The notes below the pieces were generated by a model that saw only the letters and a program-made list of their open reading frames with translations, made no database searches and had not been told where the DNA came from. Of a stretch of 64,000 nt of DNA, positions 23,601-35,800 are shown piece after piece. Location: positions 392,371 through 456,370 of the forward strand of contig VXBA01003292.1 of the NCBI GenBank assembly GCA_013399895.1, written 5' to 3'. The position numbers were made by a program, and so were the translations under genes. The DNA comes from Serilophus lunatus. Taxonomy: Eukaryota > Chordata > Aves > Passeriformes > Eurylaimidae. Every line of letters begins with the position of its first letter. Within the stretch, counting starts at the first letter, position 1.

Positions 23601-24635
23601 GTCTCTGTTCAGAGTGCTGTCAGAACAATCTACAAAACACATTTAGAGCAGCAATATAGCAATTTCCTCTGTATTAGAAAACCTAAGCTTGTCTTTTAGA
23701 TTCAGTGGAATTCAGGCTCAGTTCTCTGAAATACGCGCCATGCCTTCAGGCTGAGCTTTCCACTAACATTTACTCCTGACAAGAACTTTAGTGCTGGCAC
23801 TGCTTCAGTGTTTTCCCTATTCCCACCCAACACGATAGGCTATACTAAGATAGGATTCATTATTTGTGTTCTTGTTAACTGCTTGTAAAATATAAAGTGA
23901 TAGACCCTGCTAGATGAAGCATCTGCTTTCAGGAATATCAAATGCCTGTAAACTCAGGACAGCTGCCATGACCAATAGCAGACTCTTCCAGAGGTAACGT
24001 GGTACTCCACTGTTTTCCTGGTAGATGAATTTGCCGCTTTGAGCCAATACGTGTTCCCAGACTTCCTATGAGGTTCTGCCAGTTCTCTGATGGGAAGCCA
24101 AGGTATCACCCTTGCATTCGATAAAGAATCACCCAGTTGTGATTGACCTATCTTTAACTCTTAGTAAGTTTGCAGTCTTTCCAGGGTTGAACTGCCTCCT
24201 GTTCAAGTCAAATGCCTCTCACTTCCAAATGGTCTTTTAGAGAAGACGACTGCAAATGCATTTTTACAGGTAGATCAAAAATTACCAGAAACTACTTGGG
24301 GTTGAGTCATTGCTGTTCTTGCTATTTGTTTCTTACCTTGAACTCTACTGTGTGTTCTCAGGGCAAGTAGCAGAGGAGCCTTACAAATGGCACCACTCAG
24401 AGTCCTTCTGCTTCCTCTGTTTTCCCTTCACACAGGAGAGAAGGGGAATTGTAAGGGAAAAGACAGAATGGGAATATTTGTCTGGACATGGAGGCTATAG
24501 TAGAAGGACATGGTGGGGATGAAATGCTCTTGAACAGCCTGTGTTAACAAACATCACCCAGCTGAGCAGGTCAGTAAGATTCTGGCACATTTGGAGGGTA
24601 TCCACAATTCAGAAACAACACCACAGGAGAATTCA
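14698..24635. other. Intergenic, no gene recognised
   Basis: Ten kilobases between the convergent genes with no recognisable exon, RNA gene or well-preserved element. The longest frames (for example 21740-22213, forward, about 157 codons) lack known domains and are flanked by poly-T or CAAA-type low complexity. Transcribed non-coding RNA cannot be excluded by reading alone. Confidence 0.6.
15231..15258. repeat. AGCTAGC-rich palindromic cluster
   Basis: A cluster of CAGCTAG and GCTAGC words including the perfect palindrome GCTAGCTAGC. It is short, with no known role. Confidence 0.6.
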
Positions 24636-24639
24636 CAAA

Positions 24640-24903
24640 GTTTGTTTTCACTTGCTCACTCCATCTCTCTTCTACTTCCTTCTCTTCTGTTCTCTTTTGC
24701 TCACTTTTATGTCTTCTTGCACTTTTTCTCACTTGCACATTTGTTATGTGTTGTTGCTCTTGTACACTTCTTCACAAGCTCTTTTGTTGCCTATGCTTTC
24801 TTTTTATTCCTCCCTTCTTGCTCATGCTTTTCCTTCACTTTTTTTTTTTTCCTTCCTTCACTTTTTTCCTTTGCACTTCTTCTGGCTCTCCTTTTCCCTA
24901 CTG
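24640..24903. repeat. Pyrimidine-rich degenerate repeat tract
   Basis: About 260 bases with very few purines on the + strand, built from loosely repeated TTGCTCACTTTT-, CTTGCAC- and TTCCTTCAC-like words, including a T-run near 24840. It looks like a decayed minisatellite and a potential triplex (H-DNA) former. It opens two long but low-complexity reading frames that I do not regard as genes. Confidence 0.65.
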
Positions 24904-25510
24904 AAAATAGACTGTTACTACAGTTACAAACCTCATTCAGGAAAACTTTCTAGGATTCATGCCAGGTCAGTTATTAATGATGTACAGACTCCAGGATAAT
25001 CAGCAAACCCAGTAACAAACAAGTCCCAGAGGCTGCCACAGATTTGATAGAAGAAAAATGGCAAGCAAAACTTGGCTTTTTCCCAACTCGAAATGCTGAC
25101 TGTAAGAATTCAGTGGATATGTGAAGGAAATTGAGTAGTACCACTCTCTAGATACAATTCTGATATAATACAGTAATCCAGAGATGTTATGATGCAGTGA
25201 TGTATCACAATATATGAGAGAGATATATATATATATGTGATATACAATGCTGCAAGCTATGCAGGAACACACAGCATTTGCAGAATGTAGTACAAAGAGG
25301 AAACTTGCTTCTGTCCAACTGTTACTTGTATTATCTGGGGAGGTGGTTCCCAGGGCTACCAGAAAGAGCAAGGAATTGTTTATAAATGTATGATTACAAA
25401 GTGGAAGACAACCCACTATTTATAAAGCTGGCTAACAGCAGAGCCAACAGAAGTCAGCGGTGAAAGGGAGGCTGCAGGGGTGGAGTCTGAGTTTTGATAA
25501 TGCAAACACA
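24904..25510. other. Intergenic flank beyond the MOB2 3' end
   Basis: About 600 bases with a short (TA)n run at about 25223-25238 and no recognised gene. Open frames on the reverse strand are not homologous to anything I know. Confidence 0.55.
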
Positions 25511-25540
25511 AAAACAAAGCTTGTGGCTGATAGATTTGTT

Positions 25541-25546
25541 TTTATT
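25541..25546 (-). terminator. MOB2: MOB2 poly(A) signal
   Basis: AATAAA on the minus strand (TTTATT on plus). A GT-rich element, TTTGTTTTTGTGTTTG, lies about 20-35 bases downstream on the same strand, so cleavage is predicted at about 25515-25530. It is the only well-formed signal I noticed in the kilobase after the stop. Confidence 0.7.
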
Positions 25547-26193
25547 ATTATAGAACAGATGAACTAAAATAAGCCAACAATATAATTTTATGCCAACAGC
25601 CATCTTTCTAGCACAGGCAGTGACTGACTCAATGTACCCTTCTCCCCCCCTCCCTGGGCCTCTGTTCAATGGAAAGCAAACGGTGGTGGCTCTTGCACAT
25701 GGGGTTTGGACTGTAGTGATCTCACTCCTGTTATCTGGGAAAAGAAGAGGCAGGGGAGCAGAGGTAAGAGTATATATACTGTAGGAGCAATAAGCAGAAA
25801 GCCTTGTGGATCCTCTTGTATGTTCACATGTTGTGACCAACTAGATGGGACAACTAGAGAATCATGCCCACTTTCAACATGTAGCAAGCCCCTAGTTGCT
25901 ACTCTAGTCAAGCCAGGAGCTTCTTCCCATTCCAAGCTAACAAAGGGCAAGATGCACTCAATGGGGGAGCTTTTGGCAGGGTAAGGGGCAGTCTATGTAA
26001 AACCAAACGAAAAAACCACCCCCACCCCAAAAAAACCCAGACAAACCTGCATTTTAAGCCACTTCCAAGTAAAAGTTATTTCTTATAGTATAATAGATAT
26101 TTTTTAAATGGCAGGACCACCATCCTAGAAAGAAAGACCAAAGGGCTTGCAATCAAGACCAAAGAAAGAAAAACAAAAAAACCAACCAATCAA

Positions 26194-26204
26194 ACAAACA
26201 AACA
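26194..26204 (-). promoter_or_regulatory. MOB2: GU-rich element (CELF1-type) in MOB2 3' UTR
   Basis: The minus strand reads TGTTTGTTTGT, an exact match to the published 11-mer GU-rich decay element bound by CELF1, within a longer T/G-rich stretch. The same 11-mer occurs in the BRSK2 intron at 3585. Function in this mRNA is inferred. Confidence 0.5.
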
Positions 26205-26523
26205 AAAAAAAAACCCAACCAAAAAAACCCAAGAGTGGCCCCACTCTCAAGCTTGGCTCTTCTCTAAAAATAGCACTCATCTTCCATTTGAATAGGTAAA
26301 AGGAGGAGTGGACAGAAAATAAAATAAAACTGGTGCAACTTCTCGCCAGTTGGTGCATCAACCCAAAGCTCCGTACAGTCCTGTACGACTGCGCGTCCTG
26401 TGGTGGCAGCATCATTGCTTTCAGCTTTCATTGCTGTATGTCTGTATGTATATCTGAACATATACATACACACAGAATAGATAATATTGTTTTTAATGTT
26501 AGTTTTGATCCTGTGGGGAGGGC

Positions 26524-26834
26524 TCATCTCTCTTTCACGTGGTTCTGTGCTCCTGCGCTGTTGCTGCTCCCGTTGCCGCTCCCGTTACTGCTGCTCCCGC
26601 TGCTGCTGCAGAGGACCTCTGTGAGGTCATCCATGATGGTGGTCTCTTTAGGGTCCACGAGGTTGAACTCCCTGATGAATAGGATAAAGTGTGTGTAGAG
26701 TGTGTTTAAATGTCCGTGCAGCTCCAGTGCCAAAGTCTCCTTAAAGTGTGAGGAGTAGATATGGGCCAGCACATGGAACAGGTACTTGCAGATCTTCTTC
26801 ACTAGGGACTCGAATGAGTTTGGGAATTCCTTGC
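26524..26834 (-). CDS. MOB2: MOB2 exon 5 (terminal coding exon)
   Basis: The acceptor CTTTCAG ends at 26835. The first two bases complete Gly138, and the frame runs to TGA (26526-26524), encoding residues 139-240. It carries both His zinc ligands in AHIYSSHF (His162, His167) and the helical LALELHGHLNTLYTHFILF core. A Ser/Gly/Asn-rich stretch, encoded by AGC/GGN/AAC triplets (about 26565-26615), replaces a Gly-rich stretch of similar length in mammals, and the last eight residues AQNHVKER are as I recall them in human. The open frame extends 5' into the intron (to about 26958), but homology begins only at the splice site. Confidence 0.96.
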
Positions 26835-29800
26835 CTGAAAGGAAGATGGAGAAACACCATGATAGGCACCAGCTGCTTTCCATCAGCCCCACAGCAGCAT
26901 CTGGGTTTGCTGACCCATGGGTAAGAGCAACTAGCCCACAGCAGACAACATCAGACAACTTGAGGGCCCTGTATCATCATCTTTTAACAGGAATTCAGGG
27001 GATGAATCTAAGGAGGTATTAAAGTGTTTTCACTGAGTTATATTTTAAATCCCAAAGGTTCAAAAATCAGGAAGCAAGTGTAATTTTTCTCTAAAATGAC
27101 TTTTTTTTTTTTACTGGCTGTAAAAATAACAAGAAGTTCTTTTAGATCTTTTGCTAGTTTGTCCAGGAGTACCAGATTTTTCTCCAGGAGACCAACTCAC
27201 AGATCCTGAAATGGAAGCAAAGGTACTTGAGCCTTGGCAGTGTGTGGCTGTTTGGCTAACTTCATGTAACAACTTCCCTCATTTCATTGCTGAAATTCTA
27301 TCAAATGGGAAAGAAATGTAAGGAAATATCGTGGGTGCCTTCTACCAGCTGCAGCTGAAATTGTGCTTGCCTGGAGCCAGTGCTGGAGCACTGTGCCTGC
27401 ACAGTTAAAGAGGATTACTGGATAACTACTTTGCTTTTTTGTTTGCCTCAGTTTCACTGTTAGCAACACCTGCTGTTGTGTGATGCACAAGACAAAGTCT
27501 GTTACTGGTCTAAAGTGCCTGCTGACCTCACAGACAATCACTTGCATGAAATGCTCTCACTGCCCTTGAATGAGCATATTAAAAAAAAAAAGTCAACTGC
27601 AGCTGGCTTAGTAAGCACAGTGTCACCAGATACTGCCTTTTTCCACATCAAGCTGATTGTAAGCAAAAGGCTGCTAGCTTAATGTTTTCTATTACCTGTT
27701 GAAGTGGCTCAAGAAGCCAGCTGCTTTTAGTCCTGATTAAGCCCACCTACAATGACTTCAGGTTTCTATTTTCTTCCCCTTAACCAAAGGCAGTGTATGT
27801 AGCAATCTTGTTAGCATCAAATTTTAGTTAAAATTGCTTTCCTATTGGTTTTCAGCTCTTAAAGATCACATTCTTATTTATTCTTTGTAAGGGAAAGGGG
27901 GACTGCAAACTCTGACAGACAAGACCTCAGCATCCTGGGCAAAGAAGGCAAGCTGCATTGCTGACAATCCAATTTACTTCCCCCTTAATGCATTGAGGCT
28001 CTAATGGAAATAAAGTTTGCTATCAACAGGCTTGTATTAAACACGCACACGTTGACTGTTTTCAGAATTGTATTCACTCTGAACACAGGCCAGAAGACCT
28101 CAAAATGCTTGAAGGAAAAGATGCACTGTTGATTCAAGGGGACAGGTTTGTGAGACCTTCACCCCAGGTCATGCAAGAATGAACCAAACTTAAAATCTCC
28201 CTTACAGGAAAACAACAAAAAAACATACAAAGAAAAAAACAACACAGTCATGAAGCAGACAAGTGAGAAAGCTGTCTGGTATTAATGTGCTGAATGCTAA
28301 CTCTCACTTTACTCGTGGCATCAGCACAGAGCCCCAGGAAGTGGACATACCGTATTTTGTTGGAAAGACGTCCTCGTCTGTCACTAGTTTCTGCACTGAG
28401 CTCATGACGAAGTCAACATACTGAGGAGCAGTGCACTTGATCTTCTTTCCCCGCTCATCATACCAGTAGTATTGTCTGTGGAGAGAAACGATAGTGTTAC
28501 CACAACACACTCTGGCTCCTCAACTCCACTCCCCTAAGAGGTCAGTGTCTAAATAATGCAAAACAACAGCAGCAACATTACGAAAATACATCACAGCCGC
28601 TACAGAAGAGATTCACTTCTATGTCAAAGACCTTAAATTTCTGTTAGCCAATTTTGTCTCTCCCAGAGCGCAGGTAGCATTACCAAGCACAGAAAGTCTG
28701 CTGACAAGTCTCCAAGGAGAGAAGCTCTGCTGAGGTAGCCATAATTTCCTATCCATGGCAGGCTGAGGGTTTACATACAGTCTATAGAATCATATGGGAA
28801 GGCATTATGTAACTATTTTTAAAGGGCAAGAACATTGCACAATGATAAACTGGTGAACTGATGCTTAACAATCACAGAACATGTAGTCTTGCAATGCAGT
28901 ATTACTAAACAGTCAGACGGTGGCTCCAAAATACCAGCTTTTCCAACCTGGCGCGCCCAAGTACTGGCAGCGATTTCAAGTGTTTCAAATCCAATTTGGG
29001 GGAGGTTTTTCAGGATCCTTCTGCACATCCAGACCAGCCTGCCTTTGAACTCTGCTCCTTTGGTTGCTGCTCCTTTGGTTGTGGCCATACACACACCCAA
29101 ACAAATGACTTTACATTTGATTCTGCTCTCAGTGAATACTTCTGTTGGCTCTTAAGGAACAGGAGACATAAGCATATGGCTTGGCCCTTCAAAAGCAACC
29201 ATAATTCAACGAGTTGGCCATAACCACCTTGATTAACTGCAGTGATCACTCGCCTGATGGAGACTCTGAAGGCTAAAAAATAACTGAAGGTTTGTTCCTT
29301 TTTTTAAAAAGTCACAGTTAGTTAAAGCAACTCTTAACTGTTACCAGGAGCAGTTACCCATTGGATCAGGTACAAAGGCAGAATGTTTTACAGATAAGGA
29401 ATTTAGGAAAACACTTAATTGTTTGGTTTTGTTCATTGAAGATTTTTCGCCTATGTCACATTACATATGTTTTGAGCTCCAGTTTATGAACTCTTTCTTC
29501 AAACAGTCTAACCTCCAGGCACATTCCTGTATTATTACAGGGCTGATAAGAAATCCACTGCATTGGTCTCCCCAGAAAATGACAGAGGTGGAGTTTGCTG
29601 ACTGCAAGCAAGGTTGGAAGTGGTTTGAGCATGAGAAAGAACTTCGTAGATGAGGTATCACTTCAGTGTGACATTTAGCCACCTTAGGCCTAACCTTAGG
29701 ACTAGGCTGCAACAAACTGGAAGAATCTGTATGTGCCACTTGGAAAGTGAAGCTTTATGTGTACTGACCAGCAGAACTGTCCTGGGGCAACTAAAGAAGC

Positions 29801-32800
29801 ATGTTAAGTAGCATCTAAAAAGTTTTCATTTACAATGTGTTTTCATTGCCCTAAAAGATTCTTCAGGGACCTGAGAGCAGTGAGGTGAAGACACTAATGA
29901 CACTGCTCATGACCAAAGACAGATTAAAACAAGAGAAAGCTGCAGAAATAAGCAGAGTAGTTCAAGCTGAGAGAGGAAATGCAACTGAAACCAAGTTCTG
30001 CAGACATAAGGTTGTAGAATTTTTCTTTCAGTTCATCTTCAGTATGTCAGTGCTTGGTCACTGTCGTTTACTAGGAACAACAAGGATTGACTGCAAAGTT
30101 GCTTAAAAATGTGAGCAAGCGCATGAACATAGTAGGAGCCAAAAACTCTTTTTAGAGCTATGTTGGGCAGCAAAACCAGCACTGAGGCCCTTAGGCATAG
30201 ACTGTGTTCTTCATCCCTACTTACTTCCTTTGTACAATCCACATATAAGGAATTACACAATGTAGTGCACCAACACACAAGCCACTTCGTTTGTCTAGTC
30301 TTGCAGTAAGCTGGAGTGAGACAGTCCTAAGCAACCCAGCCTTATTTTGGGTCTTAAGACAATGCTTGTTGCCAAGAGCAGAAGGAGGCTAGACTGTATC
30401 TCAGCACTTCTCTCATGCTGCAGAAATCCTGAACTGCGAGACAAAAAGCATAGTTTAGAGCTACCCTCAGGTGCAAAATGAGTCTTGATAGTTGGATCTT
30501 AGTCAAAAGAAACAGTTTGGCAACTGTATGAGTTCACTTGGATGAAAAAATAAGTGAATAAACCTGCTCTAACATCCCACTGCATATCCTTTTTGCCTTT
30601 CCTTGAAAATTAGGCTAATTATGCAAAATAGATATTTAAAAGAGGAATCATTAACATTAAGGATTTAACTACAAGGATTGTCCTGTTGATTAGAATCATG
30701 TATCTTCCTCACGCTTCAGGTGCTGTGAACAGATTTCACAGGTCTTAGAAGGAGCAAGAAGCCCCTGACAGGCCATGAACATCTCACACCTGGTACGCAG
30801 CTCCCACCCACGCTGGAGCTGGAGCTATCTCCATTAACAAGATAGGAAGCAGACTGGGGCCACAGAAGGGTTCAACTGGGCACAGAAGCCTAATTGCATT
30901 CCAATATTGGCACTGTGACAGTCCAGTCCCATATTAGGGAATGGATGGGAAGCAGAAAGGACAAGAGGATGAGACTTACAGGCACTTTTCAAAAAGTGCT
31001 CACGTGATGCAGAATGTGATTATTTTATTTCCTATGTTATTTCTAGCAGATTTAAACTTTTCCAGTACAGAGAGCATGAAGAATTTGCAGCTCCATTCTA
31101 AATCCCAAGGAGAAATGACTATGGATGTAACAGAGAAAGGGCTAAGATGCAAATAATAAAATATAACAAATATGAAGAAACAATGCTGCATCTTAAAATA
31201 TGTACGTATTTTATCCCTTTTCCTCTAAAATATTCTGAGCTTGTGTTGATGACACAGAAGCCAAGGCTATATACAATAGTATATAAGAAAAGTTTTTGGA
31301 AGGAGAGAAAAACAAATACTGTGGAAATTGTTGCTTGGAAAGGACGCAGAGACAGCCTGTTTTTTTTGGTATTTTTACCAGGCCTATCCAGAAAGCCAAG
31401 AGCAGGAATACAGTGCTTGTCAGCAGCTGGAATAGCTTTGATGGTTTGATAGGGGCTAAACAACGTTTGGATGGGGGAGAAGAGAAAGGAGCCATCATGT
31501 AAATCCATATAGCTGAGGGATCTTAAATGTAAGACAAAGCAAAACATGCAAGTTCAAGATTTCTAGAAGGAAGTACCCTCCATAGGCAGAGACACTAAGG
31601 GCAAGGAAGACAAGAGAAAGGAGACTAAGATTAGAAAAAAAATAGCGATAACGGTTATCAGTTAGGGGATTTCAATGGACCAAAATGACACCTTGAAAGG
31701 TGGGCTGCCTAGAAGTTTGCCTCCATCCTTGACTTCTGCCTCAGAAGTTATGAAGTCTCAGCCTTATGAACAGCACTCATACAGCCTTAGCACACTCACT
31801 GCAGCACCTGCAGAAGTTTTGCCCAAATATCAGTTAGAAAACCAGTTCATAGCTCATCGTGCTTCAAAGCTAGTTTGTGCAATAATACACTACAAAATAT
31901 AATACATTTGAATAGTAAATACTGTGTCAAAAATACAGTACCTGCTTTACAACAAGTGATAATCATAGTAATAAGCAAAATTAAGTAATTCCTAAAGTTA
32001 CATTCATGCCACCCTCATTAAATTCTGAGCATAATTGGCCATAATGGTATTTCTCTTGGCATTATCCCACCTTTCCAGCAAATGCTTCCATCTGTTCTAT
32101 ATTGAGACTCAGTTTTGGTCCGGTGTCTCTTAGTGACCATAAGCAGAAATTCTCCTCCTTACTGTGTGCAGATGGCTGTGCTATCTCACATATCTGACAG
32201 AGGGCTGAAAGCTGCATCTGTCTGCAGTTTGTCAGTTGGCTGGAGCTTCTCTGAGATGTTAAAACCTTACCTCAAATATTTAACTACAACCAGTGCTTAT
32301 TGTGCCAGCAAACACTTTCAATTTGGGATTGAGTACTTGTGGTGCATTTGAATGTAAAGTAACTTGACAACCAACCTGTTCTCAATAGTTACTTCAACAT
32401 CTCAACCATAAATACAAAAAGCCTTCCTTGGGTATAACCAGAATGGTGTGATCCAAAACACATCTTCAGGACTGTGCAAGGAAAACATAAAAGTGGAACA
32501 GAATGCAGACCTTCATATGGAACTACCTAAGAAATCAGCACTGGAAAAAAAGGCAAACTGCACCCTTACTACTAGGTACTGTAATTCTGCAGCCATCTCA
32601 CATAGCTAGATGCTATTTTATTCCAAAAGACACAAATGAACTGATCGTAGCCACAGAATGTTTAAGTCCAGGGTGTCCATCAGGTTAACTGGCAACAGAC
32701 ACGACTGTTTAGGTGGCACTCTTTACACACTGGAGACAGGTCAGATGCACAATGAACCAGAGCAACTTGTGTTTCTCCAACACAAGCACATCCTCAGCTT

Positions 32801-35800
32801 ACTGCATTAGGGTAAGATTTGGAATTAAAAAAAAAGGGGAGGGGGGGGATGGAAGCAACATACAGCTTTGTCATACTCAAAATTAGATATGAACAAATAC
32901 CTATGAGGGAGTTCTCTATGTTCCATTTAGGCATATCTCTCCCAAAAGGGAAGAGCTAGGAAAGGCAGAACATAAAGAAAGGGTGTGCAGAACCCAATTA
33001 TGAATGGGACTCTCAAAGCTGAACTGTGCTGAGGTGTGTAGCTTAGTGATCTCACCTCGGTGGTTTTATTCGCACAGACCCACACACTTGACAGAAGAAA
33101 GCAAATGTGCAGCCTACAGTTCAAACACAAATCGGCCACCTGCCCCAAGTACAGGAAGATACTGAAGTTGTTATGATTTAGCTACACACAAACTGTTTCA
33201 AGTGCTTTGCCCAAGTGTAGACATGCTTCCTGTTATTCCCAAACAGCGCAGTTTTTCAGTTTTCCAAAACAAAGGATAGGAACATTCTGCTATCAGTCCT
33301 CACCATTAAAAATACAGACTACAGCTGGAGTCGCCTACAGGCACTTCCTCTCTTTATTCTGCAGCAGAAACTGCTTACAGAGAACTCTTGTTTAAAAGCA
33401 GAATGCAGTAACATTAATGTAGGTTTCCTATCATCACCTCCTTTTAGTCACTATTTCCCTGCAGCCAAATGGATAAACAGTTAAACTCAGTCCTTTGGAC
33501 ACCCAGTGCTATGTCAGGAATTTAAACATGAGAAATCCTGGAAGTAAGAGTTAACAAAATACTCATTTTACTGACCACCATTTCTTATTATAGACATTCT
33601 GTCTCCTTTTGATAAAATCTGGGCCCTGCAGAGATTTAGTACTTTCTGTTCCAGCACTCTTTCAAAGTCCCTAGCATGGCCTTAAATTCTCTACTGACAG
33701 TTATCATTCCAACATTTACATGCAGAAATATCCTCCAAACATTCTTCAGCATGCTCTCGGAGAAAGCCCCTGATATTAATTTCAAGTGGACAAGATAGCC
33801 CAGTGAATTAAAGAAGGATTTCTTTCTAAGAACTATGCAATGATTATCAGAGATATGATATAGAGTGCTGGTTCTGTTGCATACGTTCCCTGGGATGTTT
33901 GATTTATGTACTAAAACATTAAACGCTCAGTTTTCTGGTTTACAATTCATCTCAATTAAATTAATCACAGAAAATTCAAGAGGAGAGGAGAAAGGGACTA
34001 GCAACACATGTTGGATAAAAAAAACCCCACAAGACAACAGGCTTATTCATACTTGACTGGATCTCATATTCCATCATGTTGGACTGTGCTCATCAAGAGC
34101 AGGAGTTTATGGCAACTTCTTCTTACATTCACGTTGTACATTAAAACTACAAAGATTTCTTTCATAACTGACAGCCAGACAATGTTAAAGAAGTCTACTA
34201 AGTTCTTACAGGCAGAAAACTGCCAAAGCGAAACGTTTTCCTTGCTCTTTGCAAAGCTGACACTTGTGTCCTGTGTGCTCAGTGGCTCAGGCAGAAAGCT
34301 GGTGGCTCGAGTCGGGCTAGAGATTATCAGCAGCAAGCCCAGTGCTCTGTCAGCATTCCGGCTATCAAAAGCACCCTCTGACGTTTTCACAGTTCGCTTA
34401 TCCTCCCCGGCATTCTATGGAATGCCAGCTCTGTTACCAGTGCTGACAGGTCTGCCTTGCCCTCGTGGAGCAATTCATTTGGTGCAGGTAGCTCAGGGGG
34501 CAGCTGCAGATTGAGCTCTGGGTGGCGCAAGTCTCAGGCAAGGAGCCCTGGAGGTGCCATCCCTCTGCACAACAAAGGGCATGGGGGCCTCAGGCACGGA
34601 CTGGTGACGGGACACTCAGACACAGAGCAGGAATCATGACTCTGTCAGACTTCAGCGTGCACAGATTGTGAGGGTATAAAATCCCAAAGTTCCCTTTGTT
34701 AGGGGTCTCTCCTCGGAGGCACCACAGCGGTTATTCTGTTATTTAGTTACTGTATCAAGATTAAGTTGTTTTAAGGATCAGAACGTCTGAGAATGCTATG
34801 GGAGACTTGGGGTCGAGCCGGTAAGGGAGCGTGGTCTGATTATGTGAGTGTGGGGTGTGTTACAAGCCAGGCAGTGCAAGAGTGACTGCCAGAGCTGCTC
34901 CTGGATGGTCAGACAGGGAAGTTGCCTTAATATCCTTGTTCCTCTCTCCCCTAAGCACACACATGGTAATTTGCCTCCCTGATCTGACCTTATAAAACCA
35001 GCTGAGAGCACTCAAAGATTTTCATCCTTCCATACCTCCACAAAAACAATTTCCGCCATGCTTCACTGCTGAGGGAAGAGAAGAGGAGGCACAGCTGACA
35101 CATTCTAACCAAGTACAGACCTGCTGTAAAATACTTGCCCGATGCCATTCAATACCACTATCCTCCCCCCAGGCAACTCTGAAGACATGGAAACCTTGTA
35201 ATTGTAAACACTGACTTACGTATTGCACACCGCCATGGTCTGACATGACTCTCCTGTACAGAATTCTGAGATTGTACTATACTGTAAGTTGATGTGATGG
35301 AAGAAAGTTGTTGCTGAAAAATAAACAAAGGAAAGAAATTCAGAAGTAAAATACTTTCGAACACTGGCTATCCTCCAGACAATTATTTAAATAGATCAAG
35401 TGAAGTGACCTCAATCTTGAGCTTGTATATGAATTTAAACATTTAGCTAAATGAGCCTAATGGTGAACTGCAAAACAAAGAAGTACATAGAATGAAAGCT
35501 CTTGTTTTGATTTAAGATGAAAGCACCATGATGCATCAGCTCTTATTACTCACAAAGCAGCAAGACTAGAAAGTGCCTCTGTCATCAGCCTCACCTTTAC
35601 AGTAGAATACTACAAGCTGAAGGCAAATAATTTGCTACGTTCTTTTGAAGTCAGATTTAAAATATACAGTGGCTAGAACACAGGATTAATAGTTCTCAGA
35701 ACACTTCTCCTTGTAAAAAGAACCAGTGTGAAAACCAGTACACATTTACTTTTTAAAAATCTCCTGGGATAATTTAATTTCTTAATACTTCTTACAAGGC

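Larger units (their letters stand above)
25520..26523 (-). other. MOB2: MOB2 3' UTR
   Basis: From the MOB2 stop codon (TGA, complement of 26524-26526) down to the poly(A) signal at 25541-25546, about 1 kb. In the mRNA sense it holds G/T-rich stretches (complement of about 25995-26045 and 26165-26235), including a CELF1-type GU-rich element. The 3' end is inferred from the signal and the TTTGTTTTTGTGTTTG downstream element just beyond it. Confidence 0.75.

Noticed and set aside
24541..24999. 152-codon forward frame rich in Leu/Phe/Ser
   Set aside because: It is the translation of the pyrimidine repeat tract; the membrane-like look is a composition artefact.
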